Below, one piece after another: positions 14,101-25,277 of a stretch of DNA of 64,000 nucleotides. This stretch comes from Hirudinaria manillensis. Its lineage: Eukaryota > Annelida > Clitellata > Hirudinida > Hirudinidae. Positions within the stretch are counted from its first letter, which is position 1. Each line of letters starts with the position of its first letter. The translations under genes were made by a program, and so were the position numbers. Location: positions 7,603,501 through 7,667,500 of the forward strand of contig CM067529.1 in NCBI GenBank assembly GCA_034509925.1. Reading direction: 5' to 3'. The notes below the pieces were generated by a model. The model made no database searches, was not told where the DNA came from, and saw only the letters and a program-made list of their open reading frames with translations.

Positions 14101-17100
14101 AATTTAAACCCGCAAAAGCTGATTATTTATCGTTTCTCCGAGCAGAACCAAAACTAAAAGGACGTCAAGGGAGTTTCAAGGACCTGAAATCATTCGCTGA
14201 ACAAAGTTTGAGTTCAAGTCAATCATTTCAGAAACAAAAGGCTGCCTTGAAAGGTATCCATTGCTGTCTTCCTTCTTACATTATTTATATTATTCGCTAT
14301 ATTGCTAATATTATTTGTTATATTATTTTTTTTTTCTTTCATTTTCTCGGCCTCACACGCAAAACACAAACAATAATATTCCGACGGCCTCTCCAAAGTT
14401 TAGTATCCGCACTAGGGTCCGAGATCACCCTGGACAGATTTTGTAACTGTGACTGAGGATCGAGAGCACAACGTACATTAAACTCGTCTTGGAAGCGCCG
14501 CACTCTCTCCAGAATCTGTATGATTCTGTACTCATGACTCCTCTCCAGTTGCAAACGCAGGCGCCAACCTTCGGAAGCATTCTTTGGACTCCGGCTGGGG
14601 CATTCCTCAACATCCAACCTTGAACATCTTTAATGTCGTACTTGGAAACCTTGCTCTCGTGGCACTTGTCTAAATCATAATCATCAGATGTGGCGGCAAC
14701 ATCCGACTGGAAATCCAGGCACACAAATCATAGGTATATAGGCGTTGGCACGGCTTAATTGGTGCTTTTGAAATGGAGTTGAGCGACTTTTGAATCTAAT
14801 AACCGATCGGGCTGCTTTCGAACTCCTATCTGCATCCCCAGGTATTTGTAAGTCTGTGAGACATCTATTGCTTTGATATCATGGGATTGAAATTTAGTGT
14901 AGGATTGACTGTCCAGCGTTTTTCCTTGCAATGAGTTTTGGCTGAACAGTCACTGGAGTCTCAGAAGGGCCAGGACAGTGTTTCACCTTTGTGAGAGTCA
15001 ACAAGGTGCGCGCACGGGTTTGCATTGTTTACTTCTTGTTCTTTCCGACGATTCTTCAAGTTGAATTAAATCCAAAAATTCCAAAAAAAGTTCTCGCAAG
15101 CAAGCTTAAAATGACTTCTTTCTCTATTTTCCTGAAGTTGTTCAGTCTGGAACAATGCAAGACGTCGACAGATAAATTTACGCTGTTCAACTTCAGTTTT
15201 TCCCCTTAAAACATGAGAATGTTCTCACAATCCTAAACGGAATGTAGGGGACACGAAATTGTCACAGAAAAAGCATAACTGCCGCAAAACCTTAAAATTA
15301 TCGAGAATTCGCGAAAACAGCCGCACGATCAGTCGCTCGAGACCGATTAAAAAAAAACAATTTAAACCCACAAAAGCTGATTATTTATCGTTTCTCTGAG
15401 CAGAACCAAAACTAAAAGGACGTCAAGGGAGTTTCAAGGACCTGAAATCATTCGCTGAACAAAGTTTGAGTTCAAGTCAATCTCTTCAGAAACAAAAGGC
15501 TGCCTCGAAAGGTATCCATTGCTGTTTTCCTTCTTACATTATTTATATTATTCGCTATATTGTTTATATTATTTGTTTTATTATTATTATTTTATTTATT
15601 TATTATTATTATCATTATTATTATTATTATTATCCATTCCAAAGTTTCTAAGAATTGAGGCATCTTGTCTCGTATTACCGGTTTTGTTAACGCAAAAACT
15701 TCACTTACTCTCTATTACTGCCTCATCCACCCATATTTATCATATTGTAACATCGCTTGGGGTTCCACCTATCCATCTCGTTTAAATTCACTAACCTTAG
15801 CTCAAAAGTGATCACCACGCACTATCTTTCGTTGTCTCTCACCATTTCAATCCCTATTCATTGACCACAATATTCTCAATTACAACAATATTCTCAATAT
15901 TCTCAATTACAACAATATTCTCAATATCCAACAATTACACAAACATCAAATAGGCCTATTCATGTACGAATACATGGCATGCTGCCTTCCTTTTTTGATG
16001 ATTATTTCGATTTAGTAAGCGATTGCCATTCTTATAACTTGCGTAATTCAAACGAGTTTCGGTCTGATCTGGCCAGATGAACGCTAAAATTATTTTCGAT
16101 TAAATGTACTGGTCCACTATCTTATTCTAATATACCATTAGATATTAGAAATTAATACTCTGGACGAGCGCCGACAAGAATCCTCAGAGAGGTTGCCCCA
16201 TCTGCAAACGATTCGGCCCTTTATACCTCTGACGTTCTCCGGGGCCGGGCCACACCCGCTGATCATTTCACGATCATCCACGTTCTTTCTAATATACCAT
16301 TAGATATTAAGTCATCCACCTCATTAGCCACACTCAACAAATTATATAAGTCGCACCTAATTCGCTCTTAAAATTCGAATTTTTCATAAACCGATGTAAT
16401 TAAATAACTCAACGTTATTGCTGCCAATAATCGATCTAATTCTATCTCTTTAAATAGGTTGCCTCCCTAGCGGGAATAATTCCTTTCGGGCATCCTTGGC
16501 TTCACCGTTATATTTTTTGTCTTTTCCAATTTGTGTGGTGTTGTTAATTTTGGTGTCTCCAAAAAGATGAATAAATTAGTTAGTTAAAATTATTATTATT
16601 AAATTATTTATGATATTCGGTTCTCGTGCAGTGGTGGTTATGTAGTTAGGCGGGTAATTAGTTAAAGATAATTAGAAAATTAATAATTAATTTAAAATGG
16701 CTTATCCGAAAGCAATGGTTGATTAAATCACGACTGAAATCAACGTCACCGAGCCATGTTTAGAACAAGTGGTGAACAATTCTTGTAACATCCGTCTCTT
16801 TTTTTTTCAATTTACTTCAAATATGGTCACGACCAATCTAAATAAGATCAAATATCTCTTCCTATTAATTAATGGCAGCATAATAAAAGCCTCAACATGT
16901 ACTCTAAAAACGAATCATCTTCAGTTCACTGAGTCCTGTTTAGTCCAAACGGAGTCAAATTACCTTCTCACATTGGACAAAATGCTCCTTCTTGAATATT
17001 TTCAGAACTTTTTTTTTATATTCACATTCATTGCTTGCATCTCCTTTACAAATTCTAAATTTTTCCAAAGCTTTTTCTGCATCGTGAGCTTCAATAATTC

Positions 17101-18590
17101 CTTTCATTTATGTAAATATTTCACCCAATCTTCAGAGGTCCCAATGATAACTCACTGAATGTTTTCAACAATGTTCAGGTCTTAAACTTTCTTCTTTTAA
17201 CAAGCGAATGTCTGAACAATGAATAAAGCGTCTTTCAGATTGACTTGATTCCACATTGGCCGTGGCTCGAATACCTAGGAGGTTGTTTTTAGCATGATTA
17301 CGTTGTTGTTAATAATTATCGCAAAATTATTAAATAATTATGACCATGCTCTCACGAAATTATCATTTGTAGACACTGATTGATAATTAATCAAGTGCAG
17401 TTTTCTCAAGTTTAAAAAATAATTTCCAACAGATTTTACCGTCAGTAGTTTTAGTCTTCCGATGGCGCATTCTCCATCCAGACCTTGCCAGGCAAATATA
17501 TTTTTTTTTGTATAATATTTTTAGCTATTTATTTATTTATTCAATTAAACGATTAGAAAGCAATCAAAACACAATAAAAAAACCCAGGAAGTCACGAAAG
17601 GAAAAGTTATTTAAAACGAGAAGCGAATTAAAATCGAAAAAGAAAGGTGGTCAATTATGAACAGAGAGGAATTTATAAATATACCCAGCATAGGAAAAGC
17701 ACAGCGAAAGCGGCGATTGTGACAAAGTCATCCGATAATAAATCCAAGATCCGAATTATTCTGAAAAATTACTTTATAAGGGTCACTAGACAGGAATACA
17801 ATAAAGACACTGGAACAAGATTTATTTGTAATGGTAAGATTGAGTAAGAGGGTAGATGTTGATTGTCATAATCGGCTTAAAGTATTTGCACTTATTATTA
17901 TTGATTTTAACAAATAAATAACTGTGGATACGATTATCAACTTACATTACTTCTCAGTCAAAATTCGAAAAAGCTTTCTGGCCAGGGGATGCCGAAAAAG
18001 CCCAACGGTGAATGAATTCATTGTTTTCATTGTAATTCATCGTAATTCATTGAATTCATTGTAACTTTTCTTATAACTTTCGTTGTTATTATAAAGTTCT
18101 TTACTATATTTGCAGAATACTGCTTTACATAAAAACCAACGGGACTTTTTTGATCAGAGCCAGTTCGACTTGCGACCCTTTTTTGAAAGTAACTCTTTCT
18201 TCTGTGTTTGTTCAGATATTTTGTAGAAATCAAAAGTAATTGATTAAAAAAGTCATGAAATGTGAATAAAATCAATTTATTTCCACCAAATATTATTTAT
18301 CTCTTCAGACCCTTCTAGTCATGCACAACGGTACCATATTAAAGTATCCCCTCTCGACGTCGAAGGTTGGCAATATAATTATTATTATTACTAATAATTA
18401 ATTAATAATTATTACTAATAACTAGTTACTAATTTTGAATCCCTAGAAAGGCAAGTGCATCTTATCAGGTCAAGAATTTCAAAACGGTGATGATTTAATC
18501 GAACACTTCACAAAAAACTCTCTGCCGGGTGAGATTCCCGTGAAACTCACCAAACCGTACTACGACGCTTCACTTCGTGACAAATCCTGA
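8131..18590 (+). CDS. PH/SH2 adaptor-like protein, partial gene model
   Basis: Partial plus-strand gene assembled from exon-like segments. The 8131-8240 segment (SGELKWRS) may be an early PH strand and is weak. The 11330-11420 segment contains YCFEVKTTGDDCQFVATSE, typical of PH strands 6-7. Two 24-nt phase-1 exons, 13934-13957 (YEVPDNY) and 14039-14062 (YVRLEMG), encode Tyr motifs. The 14119-14253 segment is a Ser/Lys-rich linker (DYLSFLRAEPKLKGRQGSF). Exons 17647-17833, 18309-18365 and 18451-18590 (stop) join in phase 1 into a C-terminal SH2-like domain. Its parts are YFIRVTRQEYN, GTRFICNDPSS, RYHIKVSP, GKCIL and FQNGDDLIEHF. The FLVR position reads FICN, so the phosphotyrosine-binding Arg appears to be Asn. 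The final exon uses the acceptor after 'ccctagaaag'. The product is probably an intracellular signalling adaptor. Missing exons and the start are not found, and the chain is my inference. Confidence 0.42.
11535..12952 (+). mobile_element. CR1/L2-type non-LTR retrotransposon, internally deleted
   Basis: Plus-strand LINE remnant. The segment up to 11905 resembles the C-terminal part of an ORF1 protein (RPRPLLIKL-type block followed by KVIISHDLSKGDRDERNKL). From 11908 an APE-type endonuclease follows, with SNVDSLPNKFSEL, a TEINPKN motif and LLMGDFNLPQINW. The frame then breaks near 12400. From about 12440 a reverse transcriptase resumes in another frame, with FIPGRSTTLQLL, YTDLEKAFDKI and FADDAKIYK. 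The region between the endonuclease and the first RT motif, and the stretch before FADD, are deleted. It sits between putative exons of the PH/SH2 gene in the same orientation. It is inactive. Confidence 0.85.
14100..14335 (+). repeat. Duplicated segment, copy 1 (contains an open exon)
   Basis: About 235 bp, nearly identical to 15358-15600. It contains a 135-nt phase-1 exon-like frame (14119-14253) between a 'gcaaaag' acceptor and a 'gtatcc' donor. In this copy the frame is open. Confidence 0.8.
14339..14900 (-). mobile_element. Non-LTR reverse transcriptase fragment, degenerate
   Basis: Minus strand. A frame around 14893-14757 encodes SQTYKYLGMQIG, the block that follows the YADD box in non-LTR reverse transcriptases. 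It is followed, after a stop and frame change, by 14724-14425 (SKYDIKDVQGWML and onward), which could be the thumb region of an R2/NeSL-like element. It is less AT-rich than its surroundings. The fragment lies between the two copies of the duplicated exon segment. The clade call is uncertain because only the short YLG block is diagnostic. Confidence 0.45.
15358..15600 (+). repeat. Duplicated segment, copy 2 (exon carries a stop)
   Basis: Second copy of 14100-14335. The 135-nt exon-like frame (15377-15511) is conserved, but a CGA to TGA change creates an in-frame stop at 15397-15399. The change looks like decay of a CpG site. Inclusion of this copy in a transcript would truncate the protein. 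Confidence 0.8.
15690..16580 (+). mobile_element. CR1-like LINE, 3' end
   Basis: Plus-strand remnant of the RT C-terminus. LYYCLIHPYLSYCNIAWGS and YPSRLNSLTLAQK match the conserved 'YCNxxWG ... LxxLQKR' block. Further on are FMYEYMACCLPSFFDDYFD and HSYNLRNS, then NIPLDIKSSTSLATLNKLYK before a stop, the usual CR1/L2 end. The frame is broken several times. The ORF is interrupted at 16148-16286 by a short insertion bounded by a 23-bp direct repeat. A 3' UTR follows to about 16580. Confidence 0.8.
16125..16309. mobile_element. 139-bp insertion with 23-bp target-site duplication
   Basis: The same 23 bases (beginning ttctaatata) occur at 16125-16147 and 16287-16309. Between them lie 139 bases that are much more GC-rich than the surroundings. 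Removing the insert and one repeat restores the LINE reading frame (IPLDIKSS). That is the mark of an insertion into the LINE with target-site duplication. The insert has no recognisable tRNA promoter boxes or terminal inverted repeats, so its class is unknown. Confidence 0.7.
16769..17158 (+). other. Open frame of doubtful coding value
   Basis: A 129-codon frame of Phe/Asn/Ser-rich composition in AT-rich DNA, without a recognisable domain or convincing splice sites. The opposite strand shows a Lys-rich, stop-containing frame that could be decayed transposase, but no diagnostic motif is visible. I regard it as non-coding. Confidence 0.2.
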
Positions 18591-20421
18591 AACCTTGTTG
18601 ATACACACTCTGCATAATAAATGTTTAATTATTCAAACGTTTACAAGACTATTTGGCCTATACAACTTTCTGTCTTTACGAGAGAATTAGGCAAAACTCT
18701 TAAATAATTACATGCAGTTAAAGCTATCGAAATGAGACTCTAACAATATGCAAATTAGTATAGCCACAAATGAATAATCTCTGAGTTCAAAGGTAAAACT
18801 GATGACAGATTCAAACAATCTACTTAGTTTCCTACACTGGCTAAATTTCTGTTGATATTCAGTGGAATAATAATGATAATACGAATAATTAATTAGAGTT
18901 CGATTGGATATATCATTTGAATCCCTCTGTCGACGAGGAAATGCTAAATATAAAATGCCCAATACATGATTGTACATTGTAAGGCTGGGGTCCCCTGTTG
19001 TAAGGTGTACAAATCTTCAAATATTAAGGATCTATTGTTCAGCTGCTTTTTGCTAGGAAGTCTTGGAAGTTTTAAAATTGTAATATAATATTGGCTAATA
19101 TAACCGATGTTTACACAAATACATTATATTATTTTATTTTTTATTATTATTACTATTATTGTTTGTTACTTGATGTAGCGTAATATTTAAATACTAAATA
19201 GGTGTCCTTGCTTACAACCATCAATAACCACGTATCAGTTGCTATTGACGGAGTGACGCAAGAAAATAAAAATATCAATTCCAAATTTTAACTTTAAACT
19301 AGAATTCATGCAATTTATGAATTAATGCGCTGGTTGCAAGCATTGATTGGAAATCATTTCATCGTATGAAAGTTGAAGCTTCGAACAAACTTATTGCTAC
19401 GTGGAATGCAAAACAGCAAAGTAAAGGACGTCGGAGAAAATCAACGGGATGATGGAAAAAAACCAGGCCTTCCAGGTGAACCAGGATAAAGTGTTTGCTG
19501 ACTGCATGGTTGGCGATTGAATGGTTGCTGATTGAATGATTGGTGATTGAATGGCTGGGTATTGATTGGTCGATGGTTGATGAGGAGATTCATATACAAA
19601 TATTCTACGATTGGACACGAGTAAACCAAAAATGACGAATTTGATTGACAATTTCTTTAACTGATTCAATTAAAATTTAAATTAATGAAACCAATTCCTT
19701 TTATTGACTGAATACAGATGTGAATTTAAAGCAATTCCAATGAAATTCGGCAATAATTTCAATGAATGTCTTGAAATTGACATAAAATAAGAGGTTGACT
19801 TTAGGAAGTTAGCAACGTATTCTGAGGTTAATAAACCAGTTTTGGTTCAAAAATCAATTTTGCAACCAGGAGTTGAAAAATTACAATCAACTGAAGGATT
19901 ATGATAAATAATTTAATAAATGCATATAATAAGTATTTTTATATATACACACATATATATGTATATCCCCTGTGGGATGACTACCCAAGGCAGATCTCTG
20001 AATTTAAAGAAATAATTAAATTATTATATTATATATTATTATATTATTATTATATTACATAATAGTATGAGATATTAGTGGCTAATTGGTTGAACGGATT
20101 GAAATGTGTATTCTACGAAAGAAAGTTCGATGCTAAACTGAAACGTCTTTGTTATGGTCATTGTAATGAATGAACCATAACAATGAAAACATTAAGTACT
20201 GCTAAGAATTCCCTGCTTCCTTGTCTTCAGACGATGATTTTCTGATGCATGATTACTAGGAAATTATGAATAATTTCGTGAAAATATTGAAATGTTTTCT
20301 TTTCTCGAAATTAATTAATTAAATGAGTTAAAATAAAATTGAAATTAATTTAATAAATTAAGATGTTGAACGTCACTAACACTTAATAATTAAACAACAT
20401 CTCGATCGACTTTTCTTTCAG
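18591..20421. other. Interval between the SH2 gene and stomatin
   Basis: AT-rich. It should hold the 5' exon(s) of the stomatin gene, which needs an upstream coding exon ending in phase 1. At about 19416-19475 a frame encodes GKKPGLPG before a possible donor, a candidate but without support. At about 19505-19570 there is a short 'attgaatg' tandem repeat. No other gene is seen. Confidence 0.35.
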
Positions 20422-23083
20422 TTCACAAATCAAAAATCGAAGGCAATGATTCTGCCCTGGCAAAAGTCCTCATCGGTCTTTCCTATGCTTTGGTTGTCAT
20501 CACTTTCCCGCTCTCGTTGCTTTTCACTTTCAAGGTACAAAAGTAAAAATATGTGACTGCGTAATAAGTCATCGTATCGTGGTTAGGGTTAGGGTTAGGG
20601 TTGGGGTTGGGGTTGGGATTGGGGTCAGGGGTTAGGGGTTAGGTTGAATTAAATTATTATTGTCCTTGTTAATTATTGTCCTCGTGAAATGCATTTAAAT
20701 GCACTGCAGATAGTTTCTCAATACAAGAGAGCAGTCATTTATAGACTAGGTTGTTTGATACCAGGTGGAGCAAAAGGGCCAGGTCAGATAGAATTTATGC
20801 TAATATGATTCATGAATTATTAATTTATGAATTAGATGAAATAATAGTAGTAGTAATAATAATAATATTATCTTTTTGTTTAATTAATGCGAAAAGTCGC
20901 TGATAATCGGTAAAATATGTGAACATTGTATTTAGACATCACCACATTACTGTAAGAACAATTTGCTGTGTTTTAATGTGTTTGTCTTATTATTTAAAAT
21001 AATTAAAAATGGTATAAATAATAAACAAATAAAATAAAGCAAAATATAATTTCCCGATGACAAGTAATGCTGATGATCCGTTGAAGGTCTATTTTTTATT
21101 CTTCCGTGCATCGATGATTACATTGAAGTGGACTTGAGGACCATTTGTTACAACGTGCCACCTCAGGAGGTTAGCAATTCATTGGGCTTTCATTGACAGT
21201 TTATTTGGTGACGTCTACAAGCAGTTCTCAAGTCATTTGTAGCAATATTTATAATAATTATTTATTTATAATCACTCCTTATTTATCACTTGCCGTCACG
21301 TGTTTTAATAAATACTGCTGAAAGAAAAGCTTATGCGCAGTTTATGTTTTCCGTTTCCTGTCCGAAGCTAACAATTTCCGATTTGAATGCATCCGCTTAA
21401 AGGTCCTGTCAAAAGATTCTGTCACCACGAGAGTCGACGCGGTCGTATTTTATCGAGTGAACGACGCAGTTGATGCCATAAACAACGTCGTCGATGTCAA
21501 CTATTCGACACAACTTCTTGCTCAAACAATTCTAAGAAACGTTCTCGGAACAAAACTTCTCAGTGAAGTCCTTTCCGATCGAGAATCCATCATGCATTTG
21601 ATGCAGGTAACAAATTGCAACGAGGCAATGCTACATCCTATCCAGAGTTAAAGTTCAAAGTAGTTGAAAGAGTTTAAGTTATTCATCAGATCACATTCAC
21701 TTGAAATAGCATTTCTTCTGCTTTACGATATTCATTTTTATTGATTTTTAATGATTTCAATGATTTTGATCTTTTTTCACCGCTTTGTCCGAATTTTATT
21801 TTTGTAGACTCAGTTGGAAGAAGCTGCTGGAAGGTGGGGTGTTGCCGTGGAACGAGTTGAACTGTGAGTCTCAAAAACATTTCCATGGCTTAATATTTGT
21901 TTATAGACCTGTGATATCATTTTACGAATTAATAACTGTTTGTAGACTTATAGTATCATTTTATAAATGATTCTTGCACAAATGACTTTTCTTGACAAGG
22001 TTGAGAAGATAACATTTGGAAGAATTTCATTTGAATTATCGATGAAATATTAGGCAAACTATTGATTATATTATAGTCCTTTTACCAATTTTCATTTGTG
22101 CTACGAAAACCAAAGCACCGAGGCACGCGTTTCCAATCAATTTCATTGAAACTCCCGTAATTTTAGTCATCTAAAATTATTTATAAGTTTCAAGTCCCTC
22201 GAGATATTCACATGAATGTCTTCGTAACTTTTAACTTTTTAAATGTAATTTTATGTACCACTTAATCACGAAATGTTTAAAATTTAGAAATATTAAGATA
22301 TTAAACATTCCTGTCCTTAGAAAGGACGTCAAGCTTCCTGAAATGCTACAACGAGCAATGGCAGCTGAGGCCGAAGCTGCTAGGGAAGCAAAAGCCAAAG
22401 TAGGACAAATTGAGCAATTAATAAATTTATAATTATTTTTATTTAGTATTCATTAAAATATTAACGTTTATTAAATTAATTAATCAACCTTTTAAACCAT
22501 TAATCATCGCACAAATGGAAATTAATGTATGATATTCAATATTTTCGACTGCAAAGTATTTAGGAATTGATGACTACCAAATAAAATTTTAAAAAATTCA
22601 CAGTTAATAAATAAAATTTCAATCCAATCAATTTTGGATCTGGGTTTGTAATTTCAAATTTTGTTTTATTGCTAACGAGGTCGAACTTTTGGACAATTTT
22701 TAATTTTAAATCCTGTGAAGCATGAAGTGGTTCTGAGTTCTGAAATGAATTTTAGATTGTGGCAGCCGAAGGAGAACAAAAAGCTTCGGTGGCACTTAAG
22801 GACGCTGCGGAAGTGCTAAGCAAGTCACCAGGTGCTCTTCAACTCAGGTTGAGCAACATTTTGATGATTATTCCAATTATCAAAACAACATCTTACATTT
22901 GTTCGACTAGCTTGTTAAACTTAACTAAACTTAAAAGATGATAAACGTGTTCTACTAATACTTGAAATATGCTGATAAAATTTCAGATATTTACAAACTC
23001 TAAACCAAATAGCAGCTGAGAGAAACTCCACGATAGTATTCCCTCTGCCAATAGAAATGTTGGCTGCATTTTCTCGGAAATAA
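20422..23083 (+). CDS. STOM: Stomatin (SPFH/band-7 membrane protein)
   Basis: Eight exons join in frame: 20422-20534, 20710-20782, 21087-21169, 21403-21606, 21808-21863, 22321-22399, 22756-22847 and 22987-23083 (stop). The order follows stomatin closely: a hydrophobic hairpin (ALVVITFPLSLLFTFK), then YKRAVIYRLG, the SPFH core (LFFILPCIDDYIEVDLRTI, YNVPPQE, DSVTTRVDAVVFYRV, LAQTILRNVLGTK), WGVAVERVE, KDVKLPEMLQRAMAAEAEA, the coiled-coil region and C-terminal STIVFPLPIEML. Stomatins are monotopic, cholesterol-binding scaffold proteins of the plasma membrane and endosomes that oligomerise and modulate ion channels and transporters. The first coding exon (cytosolic N-terminus, ending in phase 1) was not identified, so the model is 5'-incomplete. 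Identification is secure; which stomatin paralogue it is cannot be decided. Confidence 0.93.
20581..20643 (+). repeat. Interstitial telomere-like repeat
   Basis: About 60 bases of TTAGGG units that decay into TTGGGG/TTAGGGG variants, inside a stomatin intron. The metazoan telomere unit is evident in the first three copies. Confidence 0.8.
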
Positions 23084-24273
23084 ATCAAAAGAAATGAGAA
23101 GCAAAAATTCCCTCGGCTCTTTATTTTTACTGTCGATTTCTTTTGTACTGTAGCGACAACAAGAAACACTCACTTCAATGATGTTATACCACGTTTGTTA
23201 CTATATTTACCATTATTACTTTATTACTATAATAATGTAAAAAATGAATGAAAAGTTAAGCAATCGTTCTCGTCCAAAAAGAGGGAAAATGTCCATGAAT
23301 GCACACGAGTGCAAATTAATTATTTATTGTAAATAGTGGTAAAAACTAAATATACGAGGACACAGGTAGAATATGGAAAGTAGAATTAATAGTCGCCTGG
23401 GGTTAGAATTTTCGCTTTCTGCTGCATTTACAGAAATTCACATTAAAAATGAAATTTAGGATTTAATCTTTCGCCATCACCAGGCAGGCATGTATATATA
23501 TTTTTTAAAATTTTGTTTAATAAAAAGGGTAAGAGCTGAGGACGCAATGATCTTTCAACTATTGCAAATGTTCAACCACAAGTTTTCATTCTTTATTGAT
23601 TTTCCAATGTCCTTTTCTTTCAGAAGAACAACTGATAAAATCTTTTGTCAACCTTCCATCACTCCCACACATCCTGAATTAGAAAAATGTTATTGGTTAA
23701 ATAATAGCACTTGTGGAGGGAGAAGCTCTCCGCTTCATTCTATGGAAAGGAAACATCTCTATGGAAAGCTTAGATCTAATTTTTTATTTCTGCGGTCAAG
23801 ATTTCAGGTAATAATCTCTAAATAATTATCGTTTAAAGCCATTTTGAACAAGAAGTTCAATAGCTTTGAAAACTACGGATTCTTAATTACATTTCCTCAA
23901 GTGATCACTAATCAGCAATGACGATTCTGTTAAATTATTTTGGAAGATTATTAATAAAATAACACTGGTTCTGATATTATTTTAATATCTGATTAAATTT
24001 GGTGGAGCCCAGTGTCTATTTCATGTGTTATTAATAGTCAAACAATTTAAAAAACAAAAAAACTCCAATTGTATACATTTTCATGAATGACTACATTTTA
24101 AAAATAATTTCCTAACATTAGCTAATATTAAATATTACATAAGATATCTTCAAGCATAAAACGCATCTTATTGGCAGTCGGGATCGGTAAATTGCGTGTT
24201 GTGTTTTGCACGGAAATCCTACGTTGCTTTGGTGTTTGATTCTTTACTGCAGTTGCATCGAAATACGACCATC

Positions 24274-25117
24274 ATGTCGATTCGGGCACTCATAGATCAC
24301 CCGGCAGGTATAAATATTTTTTAAAAATGAGATATATGTTATTTACATGAAGTCTTTTTACAAAGGACCCAAGACAGTATTTTTTTGGGCTCCAATGATG
24401 AAATGGGTAAACCCTTACAAGTATTTTATTTCCTTAAACATTTACAAAAACTTTATTGAGTTTGATTAAAAAAATGATTATAGGGCCTTGTGATTGCTGG
24501 ATTGGGGGATTATGCCAGACCCCCTGAAAAATTGAGTGCCTATCAGTCAGCCGTGCTTGCTGCAACAGGTTAAAAATAATTGTAGTTATGGATGGATATA
24601 TGGATATCGAGTTGATTCAGTATAATATTATGTTTTAATAAATTATTAAGGAACTACATGGTCCAGATATTCCCTTGTCATTGTACCAAAGAATTATAGT
24701 CTCTTTCTTGTCAATCTCTTTTTGGGTTTCACTGGATATTGGCAACTATTCAGAATATACAAGTAAGTATATACACTATTGTATTATAAGTGGCTTTATT
24801 ATTGTAGTAGTTGTGAATTTGTGGCTAATGTTAAGCTTCATGATGAAGGCTTTCTGTGGGTTTCTAAACTAAAGTTGCAAAAAGTGAAAATGATTAAATT
24901 GAAGTTGAAATACCAATCTAAAAAAAATAGGGAAGAATACTTTAATCTCAGGGTGATTTTAAAATTTGGAATATCTGAACAAGCTTTTTGATGGACTTTG
25001 AAAAAGTCTTTGAAATTGCTTGAATTATCTTAATAGCCATAATGCTGACAATTCAGATGTGAAAAGACTCTTTAAATTTTCAGATACCAGAAGGAGTTGG
25101 AAAGCAAGAAAGAGTAA
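24274..25117 (+). CDS. MPC2: Mitochondrial pyruvate carrier subunit 2
   Basis: Five exons: 24274-24307, 24366-24406, 24484-24568, 24651-24762 and 25084-25117 (stop). They give 101 residues. Successive exons read HPAG, PKTVFFWAPMMKW, GLVIAGLGDYARPPEKLS, WSRYSLVIVPKNYSLFLVN, LFLGFTGYWQLFRIYK and a short basic/acidic tail. This is the MPC2 pattern, not MPC1. MPC2 pairs with MPC1 in the inner mitochondrial membrane to import pyruvate. The Met chosen gives an N-terminus shorter than that of human MPC2. The same frame is open back to an acceptor at about 24252, so coding may extend upstream. A poly(A) signal AATAAA is at 25272. Identification is secure, the start is not. Confidence 0.93.
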
Positions 25118-25271
25118 TGACGTTTAAAAGTCTGAGTTGTTTTGATTTTTTAGCACTAGTTTGGCTTTCTGAGATTTAGAAGCTGTTAGAATTGAAACAT
25201 CTCTGATAATGATAGTGTGTTAAGGTCACAAATTGATGTTTACATTTCCAAGCTGTTGTGTGTTATGCGTT

Positions 25272-25277
25272 AATAAA
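25272..25277 (+). terminator. Poly(A) signal of MPC2 (AATAAA)
   Basis: Canonical hexamer about 155 bases after the MPC2 stop codon. Confidence 0.55.

Noticed and set aside
19397..19669. Minus-strand frame with Gln/Asn/Pro repeats
   Set aside because: Produced by a short 'attgaatg' tandem repeat; no sign of a gene.
23490..23825. 111-codon plus-strand frame ending at a 'gtaata' donor
   Set aside because: It has exon-like borders just upstream of MPC2, but no recognisable domain and no phase-compatible link that I could establish.
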